Positions 17,303-24,364 of a stretch of DNA of 64,000 nucleotides are shown here, piece by piece. This DNA comes from Lachnospiraceae bacterium (lineage in GTDB: Bacteria > Bacillota_A > Clostridia > Lachnospirales > Lachnospiraceae). Every line of letters starts with the position of its first letter. Position 1 is the first letter of the stretch. The stretch lies in contig JAETQR010000021.1 of NCBI GenBank assembly GCA_021770615.1, positions 1 through 64,000 of the forward strand, in the 5' to 3' direction. The translations under genes and the position numbers were made by a program. Below the pieces are notes generated by a model. That model saw only the letters and a list, made by a program, of their open reading frames with translations. It searched no databases and was not told where the DNA came from.

Positions 17303-17469
17303 TTATGGAGAAACCAGTTCTCAGTCCTGATTTTACGATTGATGATATTCATAAGCTGCGGGAATATAATTATTATCTCACAAAAGATATGACCCCGCAG
17401 GAACGCATGGATTATTACAATAAGAAAGGAAGGGCATTTCAGCAGGAGATAGAGGAAAGTAAGCTGTAG
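17299..17469 (+). CDS. Small partner protein of the PIN remnant (antitoxin-like)
   Basis: A 56-residue acidic protein: MIMEKPVLSPDFTIDDIHKL, then a helical stretch REYNYYLTKDMTPQERMDYY ending QQEIEESKL. I recall similar small proteins directly downstream of this PIN family in gut Clostridia. Its ATG overlaps the frame-restored stop of the PIN remnant, and a second ATG at 17305 is possible. Function as antitoxin is an inference; with the toxin broken it is probably a relic. Confidence 0.5.
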   Translation: MIMEKPVLSPDFTIDDIHKLREYNYYLTKDMTPQERMDYYNKKGRAFQQEIEESKL

Positions 17470-17484
17470 AAAGTATAATTAAAT

Positions 17485-17655
17485 ATGTCATGGCTAGGAT
17501 TACTGGTTGGAGTTTTTTCTTGCTGCTCTGTCATGTATTCTCATAAAATGAAAAGTGAATTGGATTTTCGGTTCATAATATCAGGAGGTACGATAATGAC
17601 AATAATAGAAAATGTAAAAGGTATCATGGTGGGTACGGGCATTTCTGGGAATTAG
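17485..17655 (+). other. Short open frame of uncertain reality
   Basis: An uninterrupted 56-codon frame starts MSWLGLLVGVFSCC with a hydrophobic beginning. An internal ATG at 17596 is preceded by a strong AGGAGG (17583-17588), which would give a 19-residue peptide ending GTGISGN. The frame ends inside the tRNA-like segment that follows. It may be a truncated gene start; I do not recognise it. Confidence 0.25.
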
Positions 17656-17738
17656 TACAAAAATGAACAGGAGCAGAGGGGAAAACAAAGATTAGTATGA
17701 TATGAAGAAAGCCCGAGATTCGATTCCTCTAATTCCCA
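17647..17738 (+). ncRNA. tRNA-like structure, degenerate
   Basis: GGGAATT (17647-17653) pairs perfectly with AATTCCC (17731-17737), followed by A in the discriminator position. A T-loop TTCGATT (17719-17725) is correctly placed, but its stem (CGAGA with CCTCT) has two mismatches. No normal D arm or anticodon arm is evident and there is no encoded CCA. The length of 92 nt would suit a long-variable-arm tRNA. Best read as a tRNA relic or tRNA-like element RNA rather than a working tRNA. Confidence 0.35.
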
Positions 17739-17740
17739 TT

Positions 17741-17764
17741 GGGGCTATCCGTTAGCCCCTTTTT
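17741..17764 (+). terminator. Strong Rho-independent terminator
   Basis: GGGGCTA (17741-17747) pairs perfectly with TAGCCCC (17753-17759) around a 5-base loop, followed by TTTTT. It directly follows the tRNA-like structure, as would be expected for a small RNA gene. Confidence 0.85.
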
Positions 17765-17844
17765 AGTGAAAAAAATAAATGCTATACTGGGCGATTTTTA
17801 TTGAGTCGCCTTATTTTTATGCCAATTTATTGGAGGTGTTCCTT

Positions 17845-18900
17845 ATGAAGTGTCTATGGCACTATGAGTGGGTAAAGCTGCCCCGTAACATTGTCCCAGA
17901 GAGCAAGGGGGTACTGGGTGACTGGGTAAGGCTGGCATCCCGTGCGGCATTTCGAAAAGGAACTTCCCTGTACTGTGGCTATACCAATACTGTGATTCTA
18001 GGGATGTGGGCTGGTGGTGTTGTTGGGCTAAAAAGTATTCTGGAAACAAAGAGCCGGAAAAAGGCATTGGATATAATGGAAAAATTGCAGCAGTTAGGGT
18101 ATGTCCGTTATGAGTTGGATCAGGACACAAAGAAATTTACATACCAGATTACAGACTGGGTTCGGAAATGTTCCAGGGCAGCCTGTATGAAAGGGACAGT
18201 ATATACTACAGAAGGATATGGCTTTTTATGTATACCACGGAATATTACGGAACGACTGGTAAAAGAACATTATATATTTGATGAAGCAGACGCATGGTTA
18301 GATTTGTGGTGTCATACTGTGACGGAAGAGCCAAACAATGTGTTTTCTTTTATGGCACCAGCAGTCCAGTATGGAAAGTATGGTACTATTTTGACTTTGG
18401 AAACCCTGGGACAGCGATGGGGTTGGGAAAAGACAAAGGTATGGAGATTTTTTGAGAAGCATGGGGATGTCTTTGCTCTGTACCGTCTTTTCAGTTCATA
18501 CGGCTGTCTCATTTTTAATAAGAGGTATCCGGTGGATGCCGAGGTTTCACTTCCTGAACAGGAAGAGATTATGGAAACAGTGGGACAGATACGGGAATTA
18601 AGTGCAGGTGTGCCAAAGAAAGGCTCTGAACATGGACATTTAAGCCGGATGGTCGCATGGTACTCAAGGAAACTGACTTGTGATCTTGCGGAAACGGGAG
18701 ATGAGTCTGGGGAGGAATGTCGCATTGCACATTCTACCACTATAATATACACGTATCTTTCTCTGTGTAGGAATTGTAATTATGACTGCCAGAGAATAAA
18801 TATAACTATATTGGCAGCTCAGGACAGAAAGCAGATACGGGGTCCCTGTGGGGCTGTGGATCTGACAGAAATAGCAAAGGAGAGTTTATTTTATGAGTAG
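17845..18900 (+). CDS. Mobile-element protein of the plasmid/ICE replication-initiator type
   Basis: A 351-residue protein starting MKCLWHYEWVKLPRNIVPES. The ATG at 17845 follows GGAGG by 8 bases; the open frame upstream has no ribosome site. The N-terminal part looks like winged helix-turn-helix segments (KALDIMEKLQQLGYVRYEL; LTLETLGQRWGWEKTKVWRF). From memory, proteins with this opening are common in large plasmids and integrative elements of Clostridia, where they are annotated as hypothetical or replication-related; I cannot prove initiator activity. It overlaps the next gene by 8 bases. The C-terminal ~90 residues, after YPVDAEVSLPEQEEIMETVG, look less conserved. Confidence 0.6.
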   Translation: MKCLWHYEWVKLPRNIVPESKGVLGDWVRLASRAAFRKGTSLYCGYTNTVILGMWAGGVVGLKSILETKSRKKALDIMEKLQQLGYVRYELDQDTKKFTYQITDWVRKCSRAACMKGTVYTTEGYGFLCIPRNITERLVKEHYIFDEADAWLDLWCHTVTEEPNNVFSFMAPAVQYGKYGTILTLETLGQRWGWEKTKVWRFFEKHGDVFALYRLFSSYGCLIFNKRYPVDAEVSLPEQEEIMETVGQIRELSAGVPKKGSEHGHLSRMVAWYSRKLTCDLAETGDESGEECRIAHSTTIIYTYLSLCRNCNYDCQRINITILAAQDRKQIRGPCGAVDLTEIAKESLFYE

Positions 18901-19519
18901 AGCAGATGGAGATAGATTAGAGCAGCAGGAAAAGATACAGGTACAGTCGGATGCCATGATCGGATTATTAACAGACCGGGGGATTCTTCCGGATACTGGG
19001 ATAGACAATGAGAAGGTTAGGGAGGCAAGGAAGGAGAAGCAGAAGAACACTTACCACAATACCATGATGCTCCTACAGCATTACCGGACGATTGTGTGGC
19101 TTTTTGAGTGTTTCCCAGAGAATGTTGCATGGGAACTGGAAAAGCCCTTTGAGGGGATAGATACGCTGTTAGAGCAGGTGGATTTGGAGGTGTTATGGGG
19201 CAACCGGAAGTTGGAGAGCAGGCTGGAGGGAATCCAGAAGTCAAGGCTGCTTTTGGATCGGGTGAATGAGGCACTGCCTGTGCTGAAGAAAAAGCCGGAG
19301 AAAGGAGAGAGGTTGTACCAGTTAATTTATCTGACCTACATAGCGCCAGAGAAACTGAGCCATCATGAACTTCTGTATCGGTTGGATATGTCATCAAGGC
19401 ATTACTACCGGCTTAAGCAGCAGGCGATTACGATATTATCTATCCGGTTGTGGGCGGCACCGGACAGTGATGTGGATGTGTGGTTGGAGATGCTGACGTT
19501 GATTGAGGGGATGAAGTGA
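18893..19519 (+). CDS. Mobile-element helix-turn-helix protein (sigma/ArpU-like C-terminus)
   Basis: A 208-residue, charge-rich protein. The C-terminal part, LSHHELLYRLDMSSRHYYRL followed by KQQAITIL, resembles the region-4-like helix-turn-helix of phage ArpU-type regulators. The N-terminal 60 residues are likely coiled. It is translationally coupled to the preceding element gene (ATG at 18893, upstream stop at 18898-18900). A role in element transcription or replication control is inferred. Confidence 0.5.
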   Translation: MSRADGDRLEQQEKIQVQSDAMIGLLTDRGILPDTGIDNEKVREARKEKQKNTYHNTMMLLQHYRTIVWLFECFPENVAWELEKPFEGIDTLLEQVDLEVLWGNRKLESRLEGIQKSRLLLDRVNEALPVLKKKPEKGERLYQLIYLTYIAPEKLSHHELLYRLDMSSRHYYRLKQQAITILSIRLWAAPDSDVDVWLEMLTLIEGMK

Positions 19520-19541
19520 AGAAATAATTAGGAAATCCAGT

Positions 19542-19709
19542 ATGACATTTTCAGCGGCTTCCTTGCAGGGCTTAGAGGAACGGGGGGAGCTACCGGTGGA
19601 TTTCAATGGGAAGCTGTTCCATAGGCTTGTGGATTATGCAACGGTCTATTTGGACGGCAGGGTGGTGTTCACTGTTCGCAGCGGCGTGGAAGTCGGAACG
19701 GAGATTTAA
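19542..19709 (+). pseudogene. C-terminal remnant of a large serine recombinase
   Basis: The frame from 19542 reads LEERGELPVDFNGKLFHRLV and then DYATVYLDGRVVFTVRSG before a TAA. This ending (an acidic FD/FN-xx-L-x-x-L-V stretch, then VTVY-x-DGR-V-F-x-x-x-G) is what I expect at the end of TnpX-like or ICE serine recombinases. The catalytic resolvase domain and zinc ribbon are missing upstream. It is a remnant, kept only as the last ~55 residues. Confidence 0.45.
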
Positions 19710-19792
19710 AGTCGGAAGTGGTCGGGACATCGGGGTGTGCCAGATGCTTCCGGCCACCTTTTCTGTACGTGGAAATAGAATGTTATTGTGTA

Positions 19793-19821
19793 TGGAAATT
19801 TGTGAAGAGTTGTGGTATAAT
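19793..19821 (+). promoter_or_regulatory. Promoter of the PLD-family nuclease
   Basis: TGGAAA (19793-19798), a 17-base spacer and a perfect TATAAT (19816-19821) lie about 50 bases upstream of the ATG at 19870. Confidence 0.5.
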
Positions 19822-19869
19822 TTTTTTGCTTGAATGTTTGGCAAGTTAAAATTGAAAAGGAGTATTGGT

Positions 19870-20772
19870 ATGATATGTGATGGAGTTTTCTGTGAGAACC
19901 AAAGAGATATTGTTATAGAAGCACTTGAAATGGCAAAACATAGTGTTGTAATTGCTGTTGCATGGATTAATTTTAACGAATATGGAAGGACCATTAATGA
20001 GTTATTGCAGAATGGTGTCAACATTAGGATTGTAGTTAATGATGATGTCAAAAATGCTAAGTATGCAGGACTTATAGGGAATTTACAAAATAATGGGTTA
20101 CAAATTAAGATGATTCATATGCCAAAGAATTCAAATTATATGCATCATAAATTTTGCGTTATTGATGGAAAGATGTGCTTGATGGGGTCGTTTAATTGGA
20201 CAAAGAATGCAAATGAAAATAATTTTGAGGATTTGTCTATTAGTCATGATAGGGCTTTAGTAGAAGGCTATGTTTCGCAATTTGAAACAATATGGTCATT
20301 ATCAATAGATGATTTTATTAGATTAAGAAAGCCAGAAATATGTGAAAGCTGCGGACAACCTAAAGCGTATTTATGTGTATTCAAGCAAGAAGGTTATTAC
20401 CACCAAACCCAAGCTGATATTTATGAAGTTTGTGGATGTGGTGATTTGAAATGGGTCAATAATGAGTTTTTTGATGTTTCTGTTTATATTAATTTAATGG
20501 GAATCTTTGAAAGGTACTCAGACACGGATGAAGAAGATTTTTTGAACGGACTCACGATAAATGAGCAGGAGCGTAAAAGATTATTAGATTATGAAATAAG
20601 TAGATATTTGTCAAACGTGCGAAATGATAGAATGGGCTGTCCAATTATACATGCAGTGGGTATTTATGGATGGAAATCTATTTATAAAGATGATGGTGAA
20701 AATATAATTCAAGTTCTATGGAAGGAAAGGTATACTTCTAATTATGTCAAGGATGAATACGTGATAGAGTAA
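19870..20772 (+). CDS. Single-HKD phospholipase-D-family nuclease with Cys-rich C-terminal region
   Basis: A 300-residue protein. The ATG at 19870 is chosen because AAAAGGAG ends 7 bases upstream. The PLD catalytic motif is complete: His92-x-Lys94-x4-Asp99 in HHKFCVID, then GSFN (106-109). Single-HKD proteins of this type act as homodimeric nucleases or phosphodiesterases (Nuc/BfiI family). After about residue 155 come paired cysteines, CESCGQPKAYLC and VCGCGD, suggesting a zinc-ribbon. No signal peptide. It stands alone with its own promoter in the island, so a defence or element-processing role is plausible but not shown. Confidence 0.75.
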   Translation: MICDGVFCENQRDIVIEALEMAKHSVVIAVAWINFNEYGRTINELLQNGVNIRIVVNDDVKNAKYAGLIGNLQNNGLQIKMIHMPKNSNYMHHKFCVIDGKMCLMGSFNWTKNANENNFEDLSISHDRALVEGYVSQFETIWSLSIDDFIRLRKPEICESCGQPKAYLCVFKQEGYYHQTQADIYEVCGCGDLKWVNNEFFDVSVYINLMGIFERYSDTDEEDFLNGLTINEQERKRLLDYEISRYLSNVRNDRMGCPIIHAVGIYGWKSIYKDDGENIIQVLWKERYTSNYVKDEYVIE

Positions 20773-21279
20773 GTTTAGTCGAGTAAAATATTTACTATTT
20801 TTCATTATTAGGAAATCAAAAATGTACAAAATCCCATGGGTGCAAAAAATAACGATAACTACCTTGAAAAATGGGTTATCGTTAAATTTTATACTCCCAA
20901 ATATCGAAAGTGCGGCAATTCCAACTAAGAAAACGATAGCTGCTCATGCAAGGGTGTATCAGCTTTTTTGAAAAGTGTTGATTTTAGGTCATTTGCGGTA
21001 AATGTAAAAACGATAGCACCCAAGAAATATTTGTATCAATTTGGACTCGCAATATGGTGTGAGAGATCGGTAGACGAAAGGATCGCCTACTTCTTATTCA
21101 TTTTTCTCAGAAGATACTAAAGTCTTTTCGGGGATACTTTGAGGTAAGTAGGTCTTGGTGCTTTGAAACGGCTACATGAGTGCAAATCTCTGTAATATTG
21201 ATGGAACTGTGTCATAGCATTTCTTGTATGTAGCGGATGTTAACATATTGCACAGGATATAGAAGAAAGGGAAGATGGC
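20773..21279. other. Intergenic stretch with hairpins and a short repeated motif
   Basis: No gene seen. AACGATAAC (20851-20859) pairs with GTTATCGTT (20875-20883), a likely terminator for the PLD gene although the tail is only AAATTTT. A weaker AGCTG/CAGCT hairpin followed by TTTTTT lies at 20938-20970. The string AAAACGATAGC occurs twice (about 20930 and 21007). The remainder looks like decayed DNA. Confidence 0.4.
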
Positions 21280-21794
21280 ATGTTTGCAAAGTTGAGAGTA
21301 AAGTCAATAAGAAAAATAGTGCTTGGGATTTTGAGTTTTCTTTTGGTAGTTATCGTTTTGAGTTTGATTTATTTAAAAAATAATGTTGTCTCAGAACCCA
21401 AGCAGGATGAAAGGATTAGTAATTTGCTAAAACATATAGAAACACTTACTTTGTTAGAGGAACTATATGAAAAAACCGAAGAACTTGAAATAGTGAATGA
21501 AAATGAGAATATAAAGATAGAAAAAGGAAAAATAACCCCGAGAATGATGATATGTGGTCAATTCCTGTTTCTTCGGAAGATGAGGTGATCCGGCTGTCTT
21601 ATTGGAATACGCCCAAAGAAGCATTTGGGGAATATAAGAAACATAAACAAGCAGATATACTGATCATGGCAGACAAGTATAAGAACGAAGTACTGAAGAA
21701 GGTATATGATGCATTGCTGAGATTTGAAGTGAAACTGTATCAGGATATGGTTAGTTTAAGAAAACATTATAATTATAAGGCATACTGGACGTGA
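21280..21794 (+). pseudogene. Frameshifted hypothetical membrane protein
   Basis: The first part (from 21280) encodes a membrane anchor (IVLGILSFLLVVIVLSLIYL) and a Glu/Lys-rich stalk up to about 21535. A second frame continues NPENDDMWSIPVSSEDEVIR and runs to 21794. The two frames overlap near 21535-21550, where a single-base change would fuse them into about 170 residues. Family not recognised. RBS-like AGAAAGGGAAG precedes the first ATG. I infer a broken gene rather than two small ones because the second frame has no ribosome site of its own. Confidence 0.55.
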
Positions 21795-22181
21795 AAGTCG
21801 GATATGCTTTTTTTCAACTTTTTGGAAAGAGTTGTGGATAATGATTTGGATTTAATTACAAAAGTAGTGTTGATTGTTGAATGGCGATTAGGATTTAAAG
21901 TTCTACTAGAAACATGAAAAGTGGAACTACTGCGGTATTGCAGGGGGGTGGATAGTTTAGTATAATAGATTTATATTTGAATAATATACTTGATCCTTTG
22001 AATGTTTTTGACTGAGAAAATGTTTATTTCATAGATGATAAATTGATAAAACAACTTGTGCCATATGAAGTGAAAAAAATGGAGATTATAATAACTTTTA
22101 TGATGAATCATATAGAAAGAATTTTTGAGGGTGTAATAATAGTAATAAAAGCGACAAATGAAGAAAGGACAAAATTAACAG
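21795..22181. other. Leader and decayed region upstream of the defence operon
   Basis: No supported gene. The stretch is A+T-rich with short broken frames. It contains the operon promoter at 21938-21966, leaving an untranslated leader of roughly 210 bases before the first gene. Confidence 0.4.
21938..21966 (+). promoter_or_regulatory. Probable promoter of the SMC-nuclease defence operon
   Basis: TTGCAG (21938-21943), a 17-base spacer and a perfect TATAAT (21961-21966). It is the only good promoter-like sequence between the broken gene and the operon start at 22182. Confidence 0.55.
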
Positions 22182-23645
22182 ATGAATGAGTTATATGAAG
22201 CGTTATATGATGCACGAAGGAATGCTATTTCGAGTTGGCAGGGATATCATTATCAGGGAATGGTAGCATTGCAGTGCTTTTTGGAAGAGTTGGTCAGAAG
22301 ATATAACGTCAGTGAAGATGAGGCGGTAAAGCTAAAGCTAAAGATTGAATGGATAGAGGATTTTATTTTATTTGAAAATGAGGAAGCAAAGATAATATAT
22401 CAGATAAAGAAAACATTGACCCAGAGTAATTTTGAAGAGGTATTGGGGAATTTTATTGTTCAGTTTAAGATTCTTCAAGATACTGGAACAGAATGGGTAT
22501 TGGCATATAACAATACTGATTTGCTAGGAGTAACTCTAGCACAAAGTGATTACGACAAATGTTACAAGGAGCATATTAAGGAAAAGTGGATGGAGCAAAT
22601 CAATCTGCTGATAAATAATTACAAAGATAAAAATTACTGGAAAGAAAATCTGAAATTGAAAAATGTAGCATCATCTTGTAAAGATATTCGTGCTTATTTG
22701 AGAAAATGGATGGACAATAATAACAGAAAATATGATAAGGAACTGGATCGAGAAGAAGTCTGCAGGCTTTGCCTAAAACCCTTATATAAAAAGTTAACGT
22801 GCGCAAGCAATGATTTTACTGAGTTTAATAGGAGATTTAATGTTCAGCAAATACGAGTTGATGATATAGATAATATATGTATAAATAGAGTGGAGGATCT
22901 GTTTAATTTTATTCATGGAAGAAACCCTATACTGACATCGCAGGATATATTGGACAAGCTGTATGTGGATATCTACCATATAATGATGGGGTTGGAAAGC
23001 ATGGAGAAACAGGAAAATTTTATATATAAATTAGAGAACGTTAGGAGTGTTTTAATAGACGAGAAAAATTCTGTGATTCGCTGGGAAGCTGCATTATACA
23101 GGGAAAGAGAAAAAATGTTGGAAGACATTGATTTTTACATATGTAACACCTGCGGTGACAGGGACAGACTGTGTAATAGCTGCATTTTAAGAAATGTGAA
23201 AGACTGGAATATGAAGAGGATTGTAGATAATATAAACTTGGAGTTTGCACCTTTCTCGGTGGAGAAGGCAGATGAATCGCTTCAAAACAAGATTTCTGAA
23301 ATTAAGCATAATCTGGCAATAGAGATGATGGGGAGATTTAAAACGAGTTTAAAATTGGATGCTAATAATGTTCTAGAAATGGATCATCAGTATGCAGTAT
23401 CTACATTATCAGGAGGGGGTTCTGTGCATAATGAAAAGATATTGACGGGAATATTGGATAATTATTGGGAACATTCCAGAATATACAGAGATTATATTGG
23501 TGTTCTGACTCAGGAATATAATTATACTTTCTCGGAACAAGATCTCGGTATTTTGAAAACGGCTACACAAGAAAGACAGGAAGCCCCATCATTCAATGAG
23601 ATACGGAAAACAGAGTTTAGAGATTACAGAGGAGTGATATTATGA
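22182..23645 (+). CDS. Defence effector with N-terminal Cap4-like nuclease domain (LmuA/ABC-3C effector)
   Basis: A 487-residue protein. The N-terminus follows the Cap4/DUF4297 restriction-endonuclease pattern: WQGYHYQGMVAL (19-30), acidic Glu56 and Asp60 in KIEWIEDFILF, then Gln74-Ile-Lys76 in IIYQIKKTL, the expected metal-dependent DNA-cutting core. The rest is helical. A four-cysteine cluster CNTCGDRDRLCNSC (Cys321, 324, 331, 334) suggests a zinc finger. Its stop overlaps the next ATG. In Lamassu and ABC-three-component systems such an effector is held inactive by a middle component and an SMC-like ATPase and kills or blocks the infected cell when triggered. Assignment rests on domain pattern and operon context. 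Confidence 0.65.
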   Translation: MNELYEALYDARRNAISSWQGYHYQGMVALQCFLEELVRRYNVSEDEAVKLKLKIEWIEDFILFENEEAKIIYQIKKTLTQSNFEEVLGNFIVQFKILQDTGTEWVLAYNNTDLLGVTLAQSDYDKCYKEHIKEKWMEQINLLINNYKDKNYWKENLKLKNVASSCKDIRAYLRKWMDNNNRKYDKELDREEVCRLCLKPLYKKLTCASNDFTEFNRRFNVQQIRVDDIDNICINRVEDLFNFIHGRNPILTSQDILDKLYVDIYHIMMGLESMEKQENFIYKLENVRSVLIDEKNSVIRWEAALYREREKMLEDIDFYICNTCGDRDRLCNSCILRNVKDWNMKRIVDNINLEFAPFSVEKADESLQNKISEIKHNLAIEMMGRFKTSLKLDANNVLEMDHQYAVSTLSGGGSVHNEKILTGILDNYWEHSRIYRDYIGVLTQEYNYTFSEQDLGILKTATQERQEAPSFNEIRKTEFRDYRGVIL

Positions 23646-24361
23646 TAAATATAATAGATAATATATTTCAAGGCAATGGCTTTAATTGTCTAAAGAAATT
23701 GAAACCAAAGGAAGAGGCCAGCGATGACCGAAATGCTGTGCTAAAAAGGATATATGTAAATGAACATGATGAAATGTATTTTATAGTAGAGGGAAGTTTG
23801 GAGAAGAATGTATTAAATGAAATCATAGGAATCTGTTCAAATGCAGAAGGCAATGAAATAATTCCGAAAAGTTATAAATCAAATTGGTTTCTAATCCTTA
23901 TCACTTCTATTGAAGGAAGTTTGTCTTGGGAGCAAAGAAAACGGGTTCTATTCATAGAAGAGAATAAATATTTCTGCAGGAAATATGTTATATGGCATAA
24001 CATTGAGGAAAAGCATAAAGTAGAGAAACTATGCGGGAAAGATTATTCTGCAGAAAATATGAATCAAATCATAGGGAATTATGAAAATTTTTGCGATTTT
24101 AAAAAAACTGATGAGAGGGGATATGGGTGCTTGAGCAGGATTTTTATCAAACTTCCCTTTTTAAATCTGGCTGATCTGGAGACTACCGATAAAACCATAT
24201 ATTATTTTATTAAAAAGCAATTGGATGGAATTCATACTAATCTGATGCAGCAATTGGAAACAGGAAATTTAGACGAAATAGACGGAGAGATTGAATTATC
24301 TGAGAAGGAAATGAAGGATATCAATAAGAAAATAGCTTTACTAACTAAGGAGACGAAGTAA
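23642..24361 (+). CDS. Middle component of the three-gene SMC defence operon (LmuC-like)
   Basis: A 239-residue protein with no catalytic motif that I recognise. It is mostly mixed alpha/beta, then a helical C-terminus rich in Lys and Glu (IDGEIELSEKEMKDINKKIA). It overlaps the effector gene by ATGA and ends three bases before the SMC gene. That position, size and lack of motifs match the small bridging subunit of Lamassu/ABC-3C systems, which links effector and ATPase. Sequence alone would leave it a hypothetical protein; the call is from context. Confidence 0.55.
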   Translation: MINIIDNIFQGNGFNCLKKLKPKEEASDDRNAVLKRIYVNEHDEMYFIVEGSLEKNVLNEIIGICSNAEGNEIIPKSYKSNWFLILITSIEGSLSWEQRKRVLFIEENKYFCRKYVIWHNIEEKHKVEKLCGKDYSAENMNQIIGNYENFCDFKKTDERGYGCLSRIFIKLPFLNLADLETTDKTIYYFIKKQLDGIHTNLMQQLETGNLDEIDGEIELSEKEMKDINKKIALLTKETK

Positions 24362-24364
24362 AAG

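Noticed and set aside
17611..17738. Functional selenocysteine or serine tRNA
   Set aside because: Acceptor stem and T-loop fit but T-stem mismatches, missing D/anticodon arms and no CCA argue against a working tRNA.
19590..20051. 153-codon minus-strand frame opposite the recombinase remnant and PLD nuclease
   Set aside because: It overlaps the PLD start and promoter, lacks a ribosome site and resembles no family.
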